Of a stretch of 64,000 bases of DNA, positions 1 to 13,174 are shown piece after piece; the first letter of the stretch is position 1, and each line of letters begins with the position of its first letter. The DNA lies in assembly GCF_000972845.2 (NCBI RefSeq), contig NC_040032.1:471583-535582 (forward strand), in the 5' to 3' direction. The translations under genes and the position numbers were made by a program. The DNA comes from Larimichthys crocea. Lineage: Eukaryota > Chordata > Actinopteri > Sciaenidae. The notes beneath the pieces were generated by a model. That model had not been told where the DNA came from, ran no database searches, and saw only the letters and a program-made list of their open reading frames with translations.

Positions 1-240
1 GACGGCGGACGGGGGGGGGGTTGGAGTCCCTCCCACAACGAAAGCTTATTGGTGTATTTTGCTGACCAAACCAATCGGCGCGCTCTCTCTCGCAACCAGT
101 CGCCCGCACTCGCATTTTTTTTAATCTCTCTCGCGTAATCCAAAATCCGGGATGTTTTACCTAGCTCGCGGGCATCAGGGAGCCACTGTCAATATCAGGG
201 AGACTCCCGGAACTTCCGGGAGACTTGGGATGTCTGTAGT
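1..240. repeat. GC-rich repeat-like segment at left edge
   Basis: This segment is rich in CpG and contains a short imperfect palindrome around 'gggagactcccggaacttcc' (about 191-222) followed by a further 'gggagacttggga'. It abuts the LINE fragment to its right. The texture suggests the end of a DNA-transposon-derived repeat, but I cannot assign a family. No coding potential is seen. Confidence 0.3.
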
Positions 241-955
241 TATAATTTTATCATTAGAATAGAGGGCTCAATGGAGCTGTGATTCTCTGTTAGCTCTGTG
301 CGCCTCTTGCTTTAATTTATGAGTCTGCTGGCTATACCATGGTGCTAGCCTTCTTTGTTTAATTATCTTCTTTTTCAGAGGTGCAATAGAGTCTAGAGTT
401 GTCCGTAATGAGCCTGTAGTACTATCAACAAGATGGTCTATTTGTGAGGGGCTAAAGGAAGCAGACAAGTCCTCTGTTACAGTTAGACATGGCATTGAAT
501 TCAATGCTGAAGGAATCACTTCCTTAAATTTGGCTACAGCACTATCAGATAAACATCTGCTGTAGAAGCTTCTACACAAAGGCTTATAGTCCGGTAGTAT
601 GAACTCAAAGGTTATTAAAATATGGTCAGACAGAAGAGGATTCTGTGGGAAGACTATTATATTATCAATTTCAATGCCATATGAAAGAACAAGATCAAGA
701 GTGTGGTTCAGACAATGAGTCGGTTTATTTACACTTTGACAAAAGCCAATTCAGTCTAATAGAGAGATAAAAGCAGTACTAAGACTATCATTGTGGTTGT
801 CCACATGAATGTTAAAATCACCTACAATAATTACTTTATCTGTTTTAAGGATCAAGCCTGATGCAAATTCTGCAAATTCAGATAAAAATTCAGAATAAGG
901 ACCAGGAGCTCGATATACTGTAACAAATAAAATTGGCTGCGATGTTTTCCAGGTT
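241..955 (-). mobile_element. L2/CR1-type LINE fragment: endonuclease to linker
   Basis: Read on the minus strand, this encodes part of an APE-type endonuclease domain, including the VGDFNIH motif typical of these LINEs (about 800-830). It continues into the linker before the reverse transcriptase. The linker (residues [13 protein letters not shown] onward, near 410-470) is nearly the same as the start of the long LINE open frame at 15.4 kb, so both belong to one family. At least one stop interrupts the endonuclease part, so it is a dead 3'-truncated fragment. It lies in an intron of slc13a2, antisense to that gene. Confidence 0.8.
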
Positions 956-1347
956 GGGTGAGTGAGGCTAAGAAGGGTACAAGGTGCAGTAAGTCATTAT
1001 CAGGGACAAATCAAGGACACTGTTTATTTGTGCTGCTGCTATCAGGTAAGCATCAAGGCCCACGGCACTCCTTTAAAGAGGCTGTAAAACAAAATTCTAC
1101 TGCTTCTGTTTGGTCAAGACTTTTTTACAGGTTATTCTTTAACATGACTCCGTTTTTTTGTAGCTCTGTCCAAACCTGCTATTCCATGTATCGGCTGTAC
1201 TATGAAAAGATATTGTAAATCCATAGTTTGCTCTCTTGTAAACCTTAACCAGTTCACTGAACAGAGTCCATGCTTATAAATCTTCAAACATTTCCTTGAT
1301 TTATTGAACAATCTGCAGCATCTTTGCACTTTGTACTTCCCTTTTAG

Positions 1348-4300
1348 CCTGAAGCAGACGTTTGGCTGTGGTGAAAAGACAGAGAGAGATAGGGAGGCTT
1401 ACATGGTGATGAAGGAGGAATACAAAAAACTGGGGCGCATGAAGTTTGCTGAGGTGGCAGTGCTGACCATCTTCATCCTGCTGGTGGTCCTGTGGTTCAC
1501 CAGGGAGCCGGGCTTCATAGATGGCTGGGCGACATTGCTCTTTAATCAGGATGGAACGTGAGTCCCCCCCCCTTGTTTGGCATGAATAAATGTGGTGATA
1601 TTCTGTATATTTGTATTATAAACAAATGCTATGAAAAGCAGTGAACCAATCTGCATGCAGCTGTTTTATGAAATGATTAGCTGATGTATTTGTGAGATGT
1701 GCAAAAATTCTTAAACCCCCAGTTCTCTGGTCTTTTGATCTCTTTTACACAAATGATGATGGAGCAGTTTTACATCAGTATAATACGTCAGCATTATTTA
1801 AACAATATGTCGAATGATGTTATGTTGTCCTCCTCAGGTATGTGTCAGATGGAACTGTTGCTATCTTAATGTCCATGCTCTTCTTTATCATCCCCTCCCG
1901 GCTGCCTAAGTTTGGAAGCTATGGTTACGACGACACAGGTGAACTGCTGATTTTAACCCCACTAAATTACAGAGAAAAAGTCCCTATTAATAATAACAAC
2001 AATAGAATTCATTAATAATGTTAATGTAACCAAAATTTCAGCTCGTCAGAGCACTAGGTGATAATTACCCAGCGGATATGACCCTGCTCTAATTACTGTT
2101 TCATGTTCACACTCTATCGGGGTCTCACAGGTAAGCTGGTGAAGGCTCCCAAAACTCTGCTGAACTGGCAGGTGGTTCACGAGAGAATGCCCTGGAACGT
2201 CATCCTGCTGCTAGGAGGAGGCTTCGCTCTGGCTGCTGGCAGTGAGGTAAACATGCATGCATGAACACTGTGTTTTTTCCTTTTTTGACTGATTATCTGT
2301 ATTGTGCTGAAAGGATGGGATCAGATAGTGCATGCTAATTTTGAAAATCATTTAGGCCTCATAGATTACTTTAAATTACTACAGATTACTACAGATAGAT
2401 TAATACAAATCGTCCTTTAGAGTTCTTAGACTTAATGGTTATGTGACAAATTAACAAAATACCTGATGGACTTATTTCTACTTATTACTGAATTCATTCT
2501 TCATTAAACAATTGGAGCTTCACTTTCATAATAGGTAGTTTAAAAAAAAGGAACTACAGTAGTTCAAAGCCCAAAATAAACATAATCAACTGAAAATATA
2601 AAATGTCACAGTGTCATCCATATTACTTTGTTAACAAGTGATTTCTGGGTTATTGCAGTGTAGAATCTTCACAGTCTTGACCATGAAGCATCAACAATGT
2701 TGTCAAATTAATAATGTGGCAGAACATATTTTTGCTGCTACTAAGTGGCCAAAAATCAGTTACTGCAGGGTTAAAGGCTACAGAGGCTATAAAGTTATTA
2801 AAATGTGTTCAAATGAAATGTCAGTCTAATCAAACAGTCAAATGCCTACCTCATGAGAAAAAAACCCCTGAAAGTCAACAGATGCGAAGTAGGTAGTGTA
2901 CTATCTTATATTGTTTTGATGATTTGATTTTCTTCCTTGTAAAGTGTCTTTGAGTATCTTGAAAAGCACTTTTAAATAAAATTTATTATTATTATTATTA
3001 TTAAATTTCAGTATAGTAGATCTTCACAGGATAAGTGAACTCCTGAATTTTATGTATGTCAGCCAGTGGTTGTTGACATATTTCAATCTGGCAGTAATGA
3101 AGACTACTTTGTTGGCTAGAATGAGTGATTTGGATTTAATGCTGTCTGCCATAGGTAGCCAATGGAGCTCAAAGAGCAACGGGGTAACATGTGCCTTTTT
3201 CGGTTGGTTGAAAACCCAGTAAGCCAACGCGTTCTGGATAATCTGAAATAGTTTCATTGTGCAGGTTGGGTGGCCTATCAGGAGGGCGTTACAGTAACCT
3301 AGTCGACCACAGCCTGTATCAGGAGTTGAGTAGCATGTTGAGTTAGGTAAGGCCTGATTTCTCTGATGTTGTGGAGTGCAAAGCAACACGACAGCTGAGG
3401 CGACATGATTAGAGAAAGTTAGTTGCTCATCAATCATGACCCCTATGTTTCTCGCTACCCTGGTGATGAGGTGGTGAGATGTTTGAATGAATGATGATGA
3501 AGCCAGGGTACACAGAACGAGCGCCCTGTGAGGTCGGAATTAAACCAGGAAAGAGCCAAACTGGCCAAACATGGGCATCTCTGCATGTTTGAGATAATAA
3601 AGATGGATGTTCATGTCTCCCAGGATGAGCAAGGGACAGTCATGGTAAGGGATGGAGGACAACAGGGTGTCCAACTTATCCATAAAGCCACCCAGTTGAC
3701 CTGGTGGATAATATATGACAACAAGGTAGGCTTTAACTGGGGCCAGCCGTCAATGCAAAAGCAGTCTCAGTCTCAGTGAGAGCAAGGAGATCTAGAGAAA
3801 GGTGGTTGGTAGGCTGCCATGAAATCCGTTTTGTTAACTGCTTATTGGTTGTTCCATAAACCCAGTGGAAAAGGAGGCAACAGTGTGTGAGGACTGTTTT
3901 AGAGGCTGGAGGTTAGTCAGATTTCTGCACCTTGTGACAAAATGATGTTTTCTACTTGGACCGGAGACGACAACAGGCATAGAGGAGTGGCACATATTGT
4001 AATAACATGAGAGTTGGTGGGTATTGTCACCTATGCTTAGTGAGGTGTAAATTAATCACACCTGATCACACGTAGATGAACGAAACTTACACCTCTTATT
4101 GTTCACTTGTTCTCAGTTGTTGAATGAATTCAGAATTCAGAAAGATTCAGAGCGCCCCAGCAGTGTAAAACTTACACTTTCATTCTCCAAATGCACCAAA
4201 GGACCATATCCAAATTAGATGGAGAGATACTTTGACCCCTATCATCCCTAGAGCTACACTGCTAACACCACTAATGACAATATTAAGACTCCATTCCCAA

Positions 4301-5743
4301 AAAGCCCAACATCTTTGCTTGTAATATTTACAGAATTCAGGTCTGTCTAAGTGGTTGGGAAAGAGTCTGGCACCTCTGGAGGAAATTCCCCCCTTTGCCA
4401 TCTCGTTGTTGCTCTCCCTGCTGGTGGCGACATTCACAGAGTGCTCCAGCAACACAGCCACCACCACCCTGTTCCTGCCCATACTGGCCTCAATGGTAAC
4501 CAGAACTCACATGTGCATTTGCAAATGTAGCAAGCTGAGCTGACACATAACATCTCTATTGATTTAATCGTGTTGTGTTGGCATGTTTTTTTAGGCTGTA
4601 ACTATTAAGATACACCCACTGTATGTGATGCTGCCCTGTACCGTTGCTGCCTCTCTAGCCTTCATGCTGCCTGTGGCCACGCCACCCAACGCCATTGCAT
4701 TCTCATTTGGAAAACTCAGAGTCATTGACATGGTGAGACACATATTCAGTTATGATCTAATTCAAATTTTTTGGAGTTATTTGGAGCCAGCACTCATTAA
4801 AGAAGCTGCATTTAGTGCAATTTTGTACTGGCTTCAGGATTGAGTTATGGTGGAAGCAATATATACAATAATTTATATGTAAAAATAATTCAATTTCTAT
4901 GATTAAATAATCTGATGCACACAGTCCTGACCCCCCTGGGTAAGTGTCAGAAATGAATGATTTAACCAAAACAATTTATTTATTTAGGTTCATTGAAATG
5001 TTCTGCTACACACAAAAAATATTTCAGGCACTTATGCATTTCAATTACATAGTAAATTCCCATCCATTTAAATTCCATTGTTTTCATGTAAATTAACTAA
5101 CAAACTAACAAACTTAATGTGAAGCAAGTAATAAGATTTATATCATAGAACTAATAAACTCAAAATGACTGCATTCACACACATTGGCTTTATTAATATT
5201 GAATGCATAAACCTGGCTACTACTATGTAGTAAAAGCACATTGAGTTTATTAGTAGTACTACGTAACTGGTATGATTTGCTTCACATTAAGTTTATTAGT
5301 TAATTTATATTAAACCTGTCATTCAAATGGATGGAAATTTTCGGTGTAATTGAAATGCATAAGTCCTGCATTTTGAGTGTAGAACTGATACTTGCCCATT
5401 ATGATACAACAAGCTTCCTAGCTAACGTGGCTAGCATTACTGATTACAGACTGCAGGTCTGATAGTGCTGACTGACACACAAAAAGGATTGTGCACACGA
5501 TCCTGTCACAACAATCCCAGTGTAAAACTAAAAAGCATGACTTTTTAAGACCTTGGTTTTTGAATACATACTGTCTACTGATCTCAATGTGACTGTCTCT
5601 TCCTCCAGGTGAAAGCTGGCTTCATGCTGAACATCATTGGAATTTTGAGCATTAATTTAGCCATCAACACCTGGGGATATGCCATGTTTGACATGGGCAC
5701 CTTCCCTGCATGGGCCAACATTACAGACATCCTTGGGCCTTGA
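1348..5743 (+). CDS. slc13a2: Solute carrier family 13 member 2 (Na+/dicarboxylate cotransporter), C-terminal exons
   Basis: Six coding exons fit splice consensus and phase: 1348-1557, 1838-1938, 2131-2246, 4334-4495, 4595-4732 and 5609-5743 (stop TGA). The 5' exons lie left of the window. The protein is a plasma-membrane cotransporter that carries sodium with Krebs-cycle dicarboxylates or citrate (DASS/SLC13 family). Diagnostic stretches are EEYKKLG followed by the membrane segment [19 protein letters not shown] in the first exon, a MPWN...[10 protein letters not shown] segment in the third, [19 protein letters not shown] in the fourth, and [16 protein letters not shown] in the fifth. The last two match the SNT and TPPNA signature regions of the substrate and Na+ sites. 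The carboxy end is short, after [13 protein letters not shown]13A2 is preferred over SLC13A5 or SLC13A3 mainly because unc119 is the neighbour, as I recall for human 17q11.2. Introns hold two antisense LINE fragments and one MITE. Confidence 0.9.
3005..3900 (-). mobile_element. Degenerate L2-type LINE fragment in slc13a2 intron
   Basis: On the minus strand, about 3780-3590 translates to endonuclease-like sequence with the core [10 protein letters not shown] (preceded by VIYHPPGQ). About 3440-3024 translates to the reverse transcriptase C-terminal end, including [19 protein letters not shown] and FELHWLP. The middle of the reverse transcriptase is missing, so the copy is internally deleted. 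An (ATT)n run at 2984-3003 marks one edge. It is a different subfamily from the 15.4-kb element, judging by the carboxy-terminal wording. Confidence 0.75.
5005..5390. mobile_element. Palindromic MITE in last slc13a2 intron
   Basis: The two halves are inverted copies. The left arm holds 'cttatgcatttcaattaca' (5031-5049) and 'aacttaatgtgaagcaa'. The right arm holds the reverse complements 'tgtaattgaaatgcataag' and 'ttgcttcacattaagtt'. The arms are roughly 130-160 bp and diverged. The whole is a foldback, MITE-like non-autonomous element with no coding capacity. Confidence 0.65.
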
Positions 5744-5889
5744 GTATCGAGGGCCAAGCGAGATAGAAAGGAATGGTGCAGAACTGTTTTTAAAGCTCCT
5801 GAAACTAAACAAATTCAAAAATCTGAAGTGAAAACAGCTTCATCAGGATTGTGCTGGTGTGGTTTTGATCAGATTCCATTGACAGTGAC

Positions 5890-5895
5890 AATAAA
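5890..5895 (+). terminator. slc13a2: slc13a2 polyadenylation signal
   Basis: This AATAAA lies about 150 bases after the slc13a2 stop codon. It is the first canonical signal downstream and is therefore the likely 3' end. Confidence 0.6.
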
Positions 5896-6574
5896 AACAC
5901 ACCAGCTGTCATCAGATCAGATTCAAATGTTGCTTAATCCTGATTCACACACACAAATAGAGACATGTCTCATGTAAAATGAGCCAGACTGTTCAAACTT
6001 TGGAAGAAAAATCATCTGATTTACTATGAAGCTGTTTGAGAAAAAGAAAGAGGAGAAAGACAGAAAGAAGTAGAGTGAATGAAAGGCTGGTTAGATGACC
6101 TGATCCAAACTAAAATACCATTTAGACCCAGTTTCACTCAGCAGAACTGCACAACCACATACTCTGAATCAATCAAGTGCTATCAGGCTCTTAGCTGTAG
6201 TATTAAACAGACTCTCTGCTTGGTGTTCAGCACTTCCTCATGTCATTCCAGTGGCCAAACTAAACAAATAAAAAAAACGAGGTCAGTTCCCTGTACCATT
6301 TCCTGAATGCGATGTAATCGTGTTAATCTTTTTTGCACAAATGATGTGAAGATGCAGCACACTGCGTTTTAGTGATAATTTAAAATAATTAAATCATTCT
6401 CAGTGATGTTCTGTGTACAGACAATATGTAAATGTAATTAATTGTATCAGTAAATTTAACTTATTAATGTGGTTCTTCTGTTGGTCCATAAGTCTTTGTT
6501 TTTTGTTGCATATTTTATTTTTTTAGCAGTGTTTGTCACACTGTTTTTAGCATTAACAAGATATTACATACAAC
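5896..6574. other. Intergenic DNA with no gene seen
   Basis: AT-rich sequence between the slc13a2 3' end and the next repeat. The short open frames here have no recognisable protein features. Confidence 0.5.
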
Positions 6575-6940
6575 TCAGCTGTGCACAACTAGAGCCAGCA
6601 GCTGGTTAACTTACCTCAGATTAGCATAAAGACTGGAACTAATTAACATTTTAATAATAACATATCTGGTTTATTTAATCCATACAAAGACTTTTTATTG
6701 AACAGGTGTAGAGACCACCAGGAGTTATGTCATTGCCCTGCAAGAAATAGTCCAGCAAAAAACTCCTGCGAAACCTTATATAATACTTATATATATTTAG
6801 ACTTTGTATGGATTAAACAAGCAAGATATAACATCTTAATTAGTGAGCATTAGAAGTGTTGGTAGGCTAAATGTTCACCAGGCAGAGCCAGACTAGCTGT
6901 GTTTCCCGTTATGCTAAGCTAAGCCAAGCATCTCTTAGCA
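6575..6940. repeat. Foldback repeat (MITE-like)
   Basis: The arms are inverted copies. The left arm has 'gattagcataaagactgga' and 'tttaatccatacaaagac'. The right arm has 'gtctttgtatggattaaa'-like sequence (actually 'gactttgtatggattaaac') and 'gttatgctaagctaag'. The sequence resembles a repeat common in teleosts, recalled by texture only. It has no coding capacity. Confidence 0.5.
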
Positions 6941-8591
6941 GCAAACATGAGAGTGGTTTCAGTCGGACTAACTCTGAACATGAAAGCAAACTTGTTTCCT
7001 AAAATGTCTAAACTATTCCTTTGACAGAACAGTAATTTTGGAGACGTGTACAAATGGCCGGTGACAGAGACAATCGTCCTTCAGCACTGAGGAAGTTAAA
7101 ACTGGCTCAGCGCACAAATCAATAACAGGAATAACAGGAGGTTACTAATATGTACATATGAAAAGGTTGGTTAAAGGATAACTCTGAGATAGAAGGGTTC
7201 CAACAGGATATGATTATAGTGCAGGACAGTCTGTATTGTGGTTATTAAACGTGATGAAAAGAACATGTAGAAGAGACTCAATGTCTCTGCAGAGTAATGT
7301 CTTTTTGTCATATTACATGTGCTGTTAGTATTCTGAAATAAAGCATCATCATGTAAACAGTGTCTTCTCTCTGAATTTCTCACAATACTGACAGTCAAGA
7401 CACTGTGATATGTCCAAAAAAAAAATTCTTTATTTTACTTTTGTTCATTCACACCAACATTTGAATTGTCAAAAACTTACTGTACATCTGTTCAAAATCA
7501 TTTGTACATGAATCACAATTGGTCATAAATAAATCTGTTCTATGTATCTGTTACATTTTTGATGTAACATTCAAGTCAACATGTTTTATCTGATTAACAA
7601 TCTAAGTCCCGTCCTGGCTGTTTCACTACTTTTAGCACATTTGCCGTTTTGTCCCTCATCCTTGATCACAATTAGCATCATGTGTAAGCAGTTTTGTAGT
7701 CTTGATCTGAACAGGTGAATTCAAGTAACTGCCGGCACTTTTCCACAGACCTGGCTCAACTAGTACTTCCGAATAATTTGCAGTGTTTGTTTGAACACTC
7801 TTTATACACAGTAACAGTTAATGGGTGGGTGGAGTTTACTGCCATTAAAGTAGAGTCAATCAAGTCATCAAACACAGACAATAAACTGATCAGACAATAT
7901 GTGCAAAAAATAGGATACTATTTGAGTCAGGTTGTGTTTCAGACAGAAAGATAACTGTACGTATTACAGTTTAGAGGCACCCCAAGTTCGGTTACTGATT
8001 CTCTGTGTGATCTGTGTAAGAAATGCCCTCAAATATCAAGAGATCAACACACTCTGGTCCTAACTCACTGGAATGTGTCAGAGTAAAACAAGATAGAGAT
8101 AGAATTGTATGAGGCAGAAATCAGAATGCCACAGAAGATTACACAGGCAAAAAAATATACGAGATATAAGCCTGATTTGTGTTTAAACTGCTACATTCCC
8201 AAATGTTCCGTTGCTGCAACATGATTCTGACTGAAAGATATCAACATTTACAAATCAAGTTTTCCTTTTCTTCTCTTATTTTTTCCAAACCAAAATTTTA
8301 ACTCGGACACATGTGATAGGTACAACTTAAAGTTTTGAACAACTTTTTTATCACCTAAACGAAGCAACATGAGGCTGGAAAAGTACACTTGGTACCAAGA
8401 TGACGAAGTACGTTTATGGTTGTATCAGATGAGCTCACCTTTACAAGTTTCTAAGTTGTTGTCTTTGTAGAGATGTGCTTTAAACAAAGACAACATGCAA
8501 CACATATGCCCTACAGGTTAATACAGGCCTCACCACTCAGGAAGTAAATAATGAACAAAGAAATAAAGAAAACAGGAAAATGGTCTGATCT
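6941..8591. other. Intergenic DNA with no gene seen
   Basis: No exon-like sequence was recognised on either strand. A 'tttatt' at 7429-7434 could be a distal minus-strand polyadenylation signal for unc119, but this is speculative. Confidence 0.4.
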
Positions 8592-9234
8592 ACGGAAGCC
8601 CTAAAGGGTCATACATACATACATTTTATTCCACACTTTTTCCTGTGATAACGAGATCATTTTCCTCCATTTTCCTGTGATAACGAGAAAATTAATTCGA
8701 GATCTCGAGAAAACAAAACGATAGTCTAGTGTATTTAATCATTGCAGGAAACATCATTTAGTGTAGCAATGTCAACTGCGGTCAAGTGAGCAGACGTTCG
8801 TCTTTTCCTGATTTCAAGTGCGCCCGTATTACAGAATGTATGGCAAATGCATGTAGTCCATAATACGGAGTGAGCAAACCTATTACGCCACTGTAAAATC
8901 CCTTTGATCCATAATTTCTGAAAAAAAGGCCAGTATAAAGCATATTTACTGTATCATTTTGGAGAAATTCAGCCTCAAAGTTCATTATTTTAAATTGAAA
9001 AGGGCATTATGTACAATATTTACTCTACTGTAAAATCTTTTTGATCCATAATTTCGGACAAAGGTTGATACACTTTGGCTAATCCTAACTCCAGTCCTGA
9101 GAGTCTGTTTTGTTTTCTCGAGATCTCGAATTAATGATCTCGTTATCACGGGAAAATGGAGGAAATTACCTCGTTATCACAGGAAAACGGATGAAATAAA
9201 ATGTATGTATGTATGACTCGTTAGGGCTTCCGTA
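8592..9234. mobile_element. MITE with long terminal inverted repeats
   Basis: The element begins 'tacggaagccctaa' and ends with its reverse complement 'ttagggcttccgta'. The inverted arms run for roughly 110 bp each and include '(cata)n', 'cctgtgataacgag' twice per arm, and 'ctcgagatctcgaatta'. 'CTGAT' flanks both ends and may be part of a target duplication. The interior also has a short direct repeat ('gatccataattt', near 8910 and 9040). It has no transposase and is non-autonomous. I cannot name the superfamily. Confidence 0.75.
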
Positions 9235-9398
9235 CTGATTAACTCAAAATGACTAAACTGCCTACTGTGCTAACAGGTTTTGGAAATCTATTCTGCAAAC
9301 CAGATCACCACATCACTAACATTTAATTATTATATTTTTACCAGACCAGTAATTATTCAAACTGAGACGGACAAAAAGTACAGAAACACACACACACT

Positions 9399-9406
9399 CT
9401 ATAAAA

Positions 9407-9441
<35 letters not shown>
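9399..9441. repeat. (CA)n microsatellite
   Basis: Dinucleotide repeat, nearly perfect, in the region downstream of unc119. Confidence 0.9.
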
Positions 9442-9444
<3 letters not shown>

Positions 9445-9931
9445 CACTAAATCTGAGAAATAATAACAGTTTTTTAAGTCCTAAAAACACATTTTCAAAT
9501 GCAGGATGTGTTCCTAAAACCTAACATGTCCAGGAATAAAAAAACAAAAAAAATTTCTGGCATTATTTGAAGACATGATTTTCTTTTTTTTTCACTTTAT
9601 AATTTGAGTTGCTGGTTTATCATGTTACAAACACACTTACAACGGCGCCACACCAACCCGTGAACCGTGTCTGTGTTTGTGTGTACCGTATGTGCGTTTC
9701 TTTTTGGCTTTGACAAACTTATAAATGATTACACACACAGACACACACACAGATTACAACTGACACCTGACACATCTGAACGGGTGTTTTGTTGGGTGGT
9801 GTCCTCACAGCTGGAGAAAGAGATAGAGAAAGAGAGAAATAAAGAGTGTGCTGGATGTTAACCACACCAGTGTGCTCTGATCGTCCCTCCGGTCCGTACA
9901 TCCACCTGGCTCTAGGGTCAGTGTGCCGTCT

Positions 9932-11198
9932 CTACGTCCCACCGTTGTATGAGTAATCTGCCTTGTTGTGCATCACCAGCTTATTGTCCACAAAGTAGAA
10001 GCTGTCGGACTGTGTCTCATACGGGTGCAGGATCATCTCTCTGACTGTGAGAAGACACAAAACATCACCGCTGTTAGAGCACTAGTTCTGGGGTGGTCAG
10101 GCATCTCCCAAGAGGTCTTAGGATTATAACGGGTGAATAGACAAGAGAGAATAACTCCACACATACCTTTTATATTTGATTTTATGGCTATGTTAGTGGC
10201 TCCAGGCTGAAATAGCTTGATAACCATTGGTCAGATTGCCATGAAGGTTTGTTCATACAGTCTGGTCTAATGACTTCCTTCTAGTGCCACCATGAGATTG
10301 ACATTTTTAGTTTTGAGCGAAATATCACAACAACCTTAGGACGGATTGACATGAAATTTGTCTCACAAATTGAAGTCTCCCTGTGATCACTGCTGATTCC
10401 ATAACTTTTCATGTAGCGCCATCATCAGGTCAAACTTTCACTTTGCCTAGTACTTTGGTTCATGACTAAATACCAATGACAGTAAAAAGAACTGACAGCG
10501 CACGAGTGATGTGACCCACAGGTTTTCAAAGCGCTGTTTTGAAGCTAAAGATATGCGGTGCTGGCTGCCACCATGTTGCCTCTTCTGCCTCCAGGCTAAT
10601 CTAAATATCAGCAAAGACGTGGTTCATCAGTGGACCTGAGGCAGGCTGAATGACGCCTGGGTACTCAAACAAACAACCTGTAAGCGGTCACACTGTTAAT
10701 TATGTGTTTTATTTATTTATTTTAAATGAAGTCTTAGTTCTGAAGAAAAGATGTCTAATTTTCTCAGTTTCTAGCATCGGTTTGATGGTTTGTCAAACAT
10801 GCAATTTACTGTACTGAGCATTTTCATTATTTTTGACTTTTTTTTGTCTACACCATTAATTGAATTGAAAAATAATCAGCAGATTACTTTGTGATAGCAA
10901 ATTAGGAGTATGCAAAAATAACTTCTATGAAACAGAGGAGTATACGAGCATGCTTCCACAAGTCCTCTAGTGCGTGTGTGTGTGTGTGTATGTGTGTGTG
11001 GACTTACTGCTGTTCTCAGACAGAGGTGGGAATTCATAGATGTGTTCACACGTGTTCTTGCTGCTGGGCATGCAGAAGCCAAACTCAAAGTCAAAACTCT
11101 TCAGCAGCTTCTCTCTGAAATAATGTCTCTCGATCATCCTGAAGTTTTCTATTGGCATGTCTCCAACCGTGAACTCAACACTGGAAAGACGAAATCGA

Positions 11199-11235
<37 letters not shown>

Positions 11236-13131
11236 GACAGACAGACAGACAGACAGGAAAGGTCAGTAAGAGGAACTCACACGCACCAAAACAAAGAGAA
11301 AGAGAGAGAGAGAGACAGAGAAACTTCATCCATGTAAATAAAATTCACACACGTTCTCACTTACGTGGCTCCAACTTGCCGCAGTCGGAGGAAAGCGGGG
11401 GTGAACTGATAACGGACAAATCGTCCAGCGTTTGGGTCAACATCCTTCTTCTCCCCTGCTTTGTCTAATGTGATGATCAGTTTGTATGGGACAAGACAGA
11501 ATACATTGAAATAATATATTTTTAGAGATGGAAATGTTCCCTTTCTCAACAAATATAATATCAAACTATCCAGAAAACTAGAACAGTTTTATTTTCCAGT
11601 TCATGTCTACTACAAAGAAATTCAAAAAAATATTATATTTCTTTGGTATAGAATACAAAAACACAGTTTTTTTCCTGACAGATCTTTTATTCATAAGACT
11701 AAATTAGTACAATTAAAAGTATGTTACTCAGGCTATGACCTAGACTTCCTGAAGAAAACTGAGTTTAAAATACCTCAACTGCCTCCATGAGCTGCTTGTC
11801 ACAGCTGCAGGTCCAACAGCTGACGCTGATGGTAAGAGGACCAAACTACAGTAACAATAAACTACCAGCATGCAACTGCTTATAACAACAATACAGTTAT
11901 TACATTGAATTATAGTATAAACCATTGATCAAATGCTAAAAGAGACTGTTAAAGAGTAACTGATACTTTAGTGTTGTTTCACTGCTTGTTAGAGTGATTA
12001 AGCAGTTTTTACATAAAGCTTCTTTTAAGGATGATTCTGCAGGTTAATAAATTTTTTTTTTAATCTTAGTGTGTGCAGCCAACATGTATGAAGCAGCTTT
12101 ATATATATTTATATTTATTTATATATGTTTGTGTTGAAAGGTTAAATGAAGTGACTCACCTGTGGATGGAGGCTTGGTGATTTCAAACAGCACAGTGCCA
12201 GTCTCCATGTCTCTGATCTTGAACCTGGTGAAGTCAATGTTGTAAATGTTCTCGTCCGGGCTGCACAGATAATCTGTGAGGGAAAGTGAAAGAGGGTAGA
12301 GAGATTAGATATAAAGTTCATGTAACATCATAAATCAAACCTCAGTACTTTTTGAAGCTGGACAGACTTTTTTTTAAAAAAACGTATTCTTTGTTTAGAT
12401 ATTTTCTGCTCACATTTAGAATATACTATATCATGGCTAAGTTTTTCATTTTAACACTGAGCTCTATATGAGCATGCGATCCATGCATCTTTAGATTCGT
12501 TTTGAAATTAAATCTACGAAATCTGTTTCCTTGATTAATTTTGGAAATTATGCCTCTATAAACTTCTTGTCACAATTTAACAACTTTTCCACTGACAAAT
12601 AACCTTTCTGAACTGTGTATTTATTTCTTCTGTATCTGAGTGTCTATTGTCAGTAGTTCCCAAACTGGCATCTGAATTGGGAAGCACTGCTCTTTGATTT
12701 GCTGAATATTTTAACTTATTTATAATAAACTTTTGTTTGAGGTTCATATAAAGAAAAAGTATTAATGCTGATGCTCATCTCACTGTTGTTAAGAAAAAGA
12801 ATGATTGTATTATCAAAGATGTTGAGCACTGAGCAGTTTGGCATATTTTGTTGTAAGAAAAAACTTGTTAGTAATCTAAGAGACAGGTTCAGTTACATTC
12901 TTACAATATTAAAATCTAGTATATATGTGTATTATCTCTCTTAATTAAAGAGATAGAGATTATATTACTGAAAATATGACTGGAAATAAATAAAAAACAA
13001 TAAAAAACAATACATTCAAATAAATACCAATATCAGTTCAATCCTGTTTAATGCAGTTTCAAATCATTTTCAACCTTGACCATTTTAAGTGAATTCCTGA
13101 CATGAATTAATGACAAACTGTGTTAGAGGAG

Positions 13132-13174
<43 letters not shown>

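Noticed and set aside
5744..9931. Search for foxn1 between slc13a2 and unc119, as I recall for human
   Set aside because: No forkhead-like exon was recognised on either strand. Absence within this window only, not proof of loss.
10967..11468. Several overlapping open frames around 11.0-11.5 kb
   Set aside because: They read across (CAGA)n and (CA)n arrays and across unc119 exons in wrong frames. Only the spliced minus-strand unc119 exons are real.
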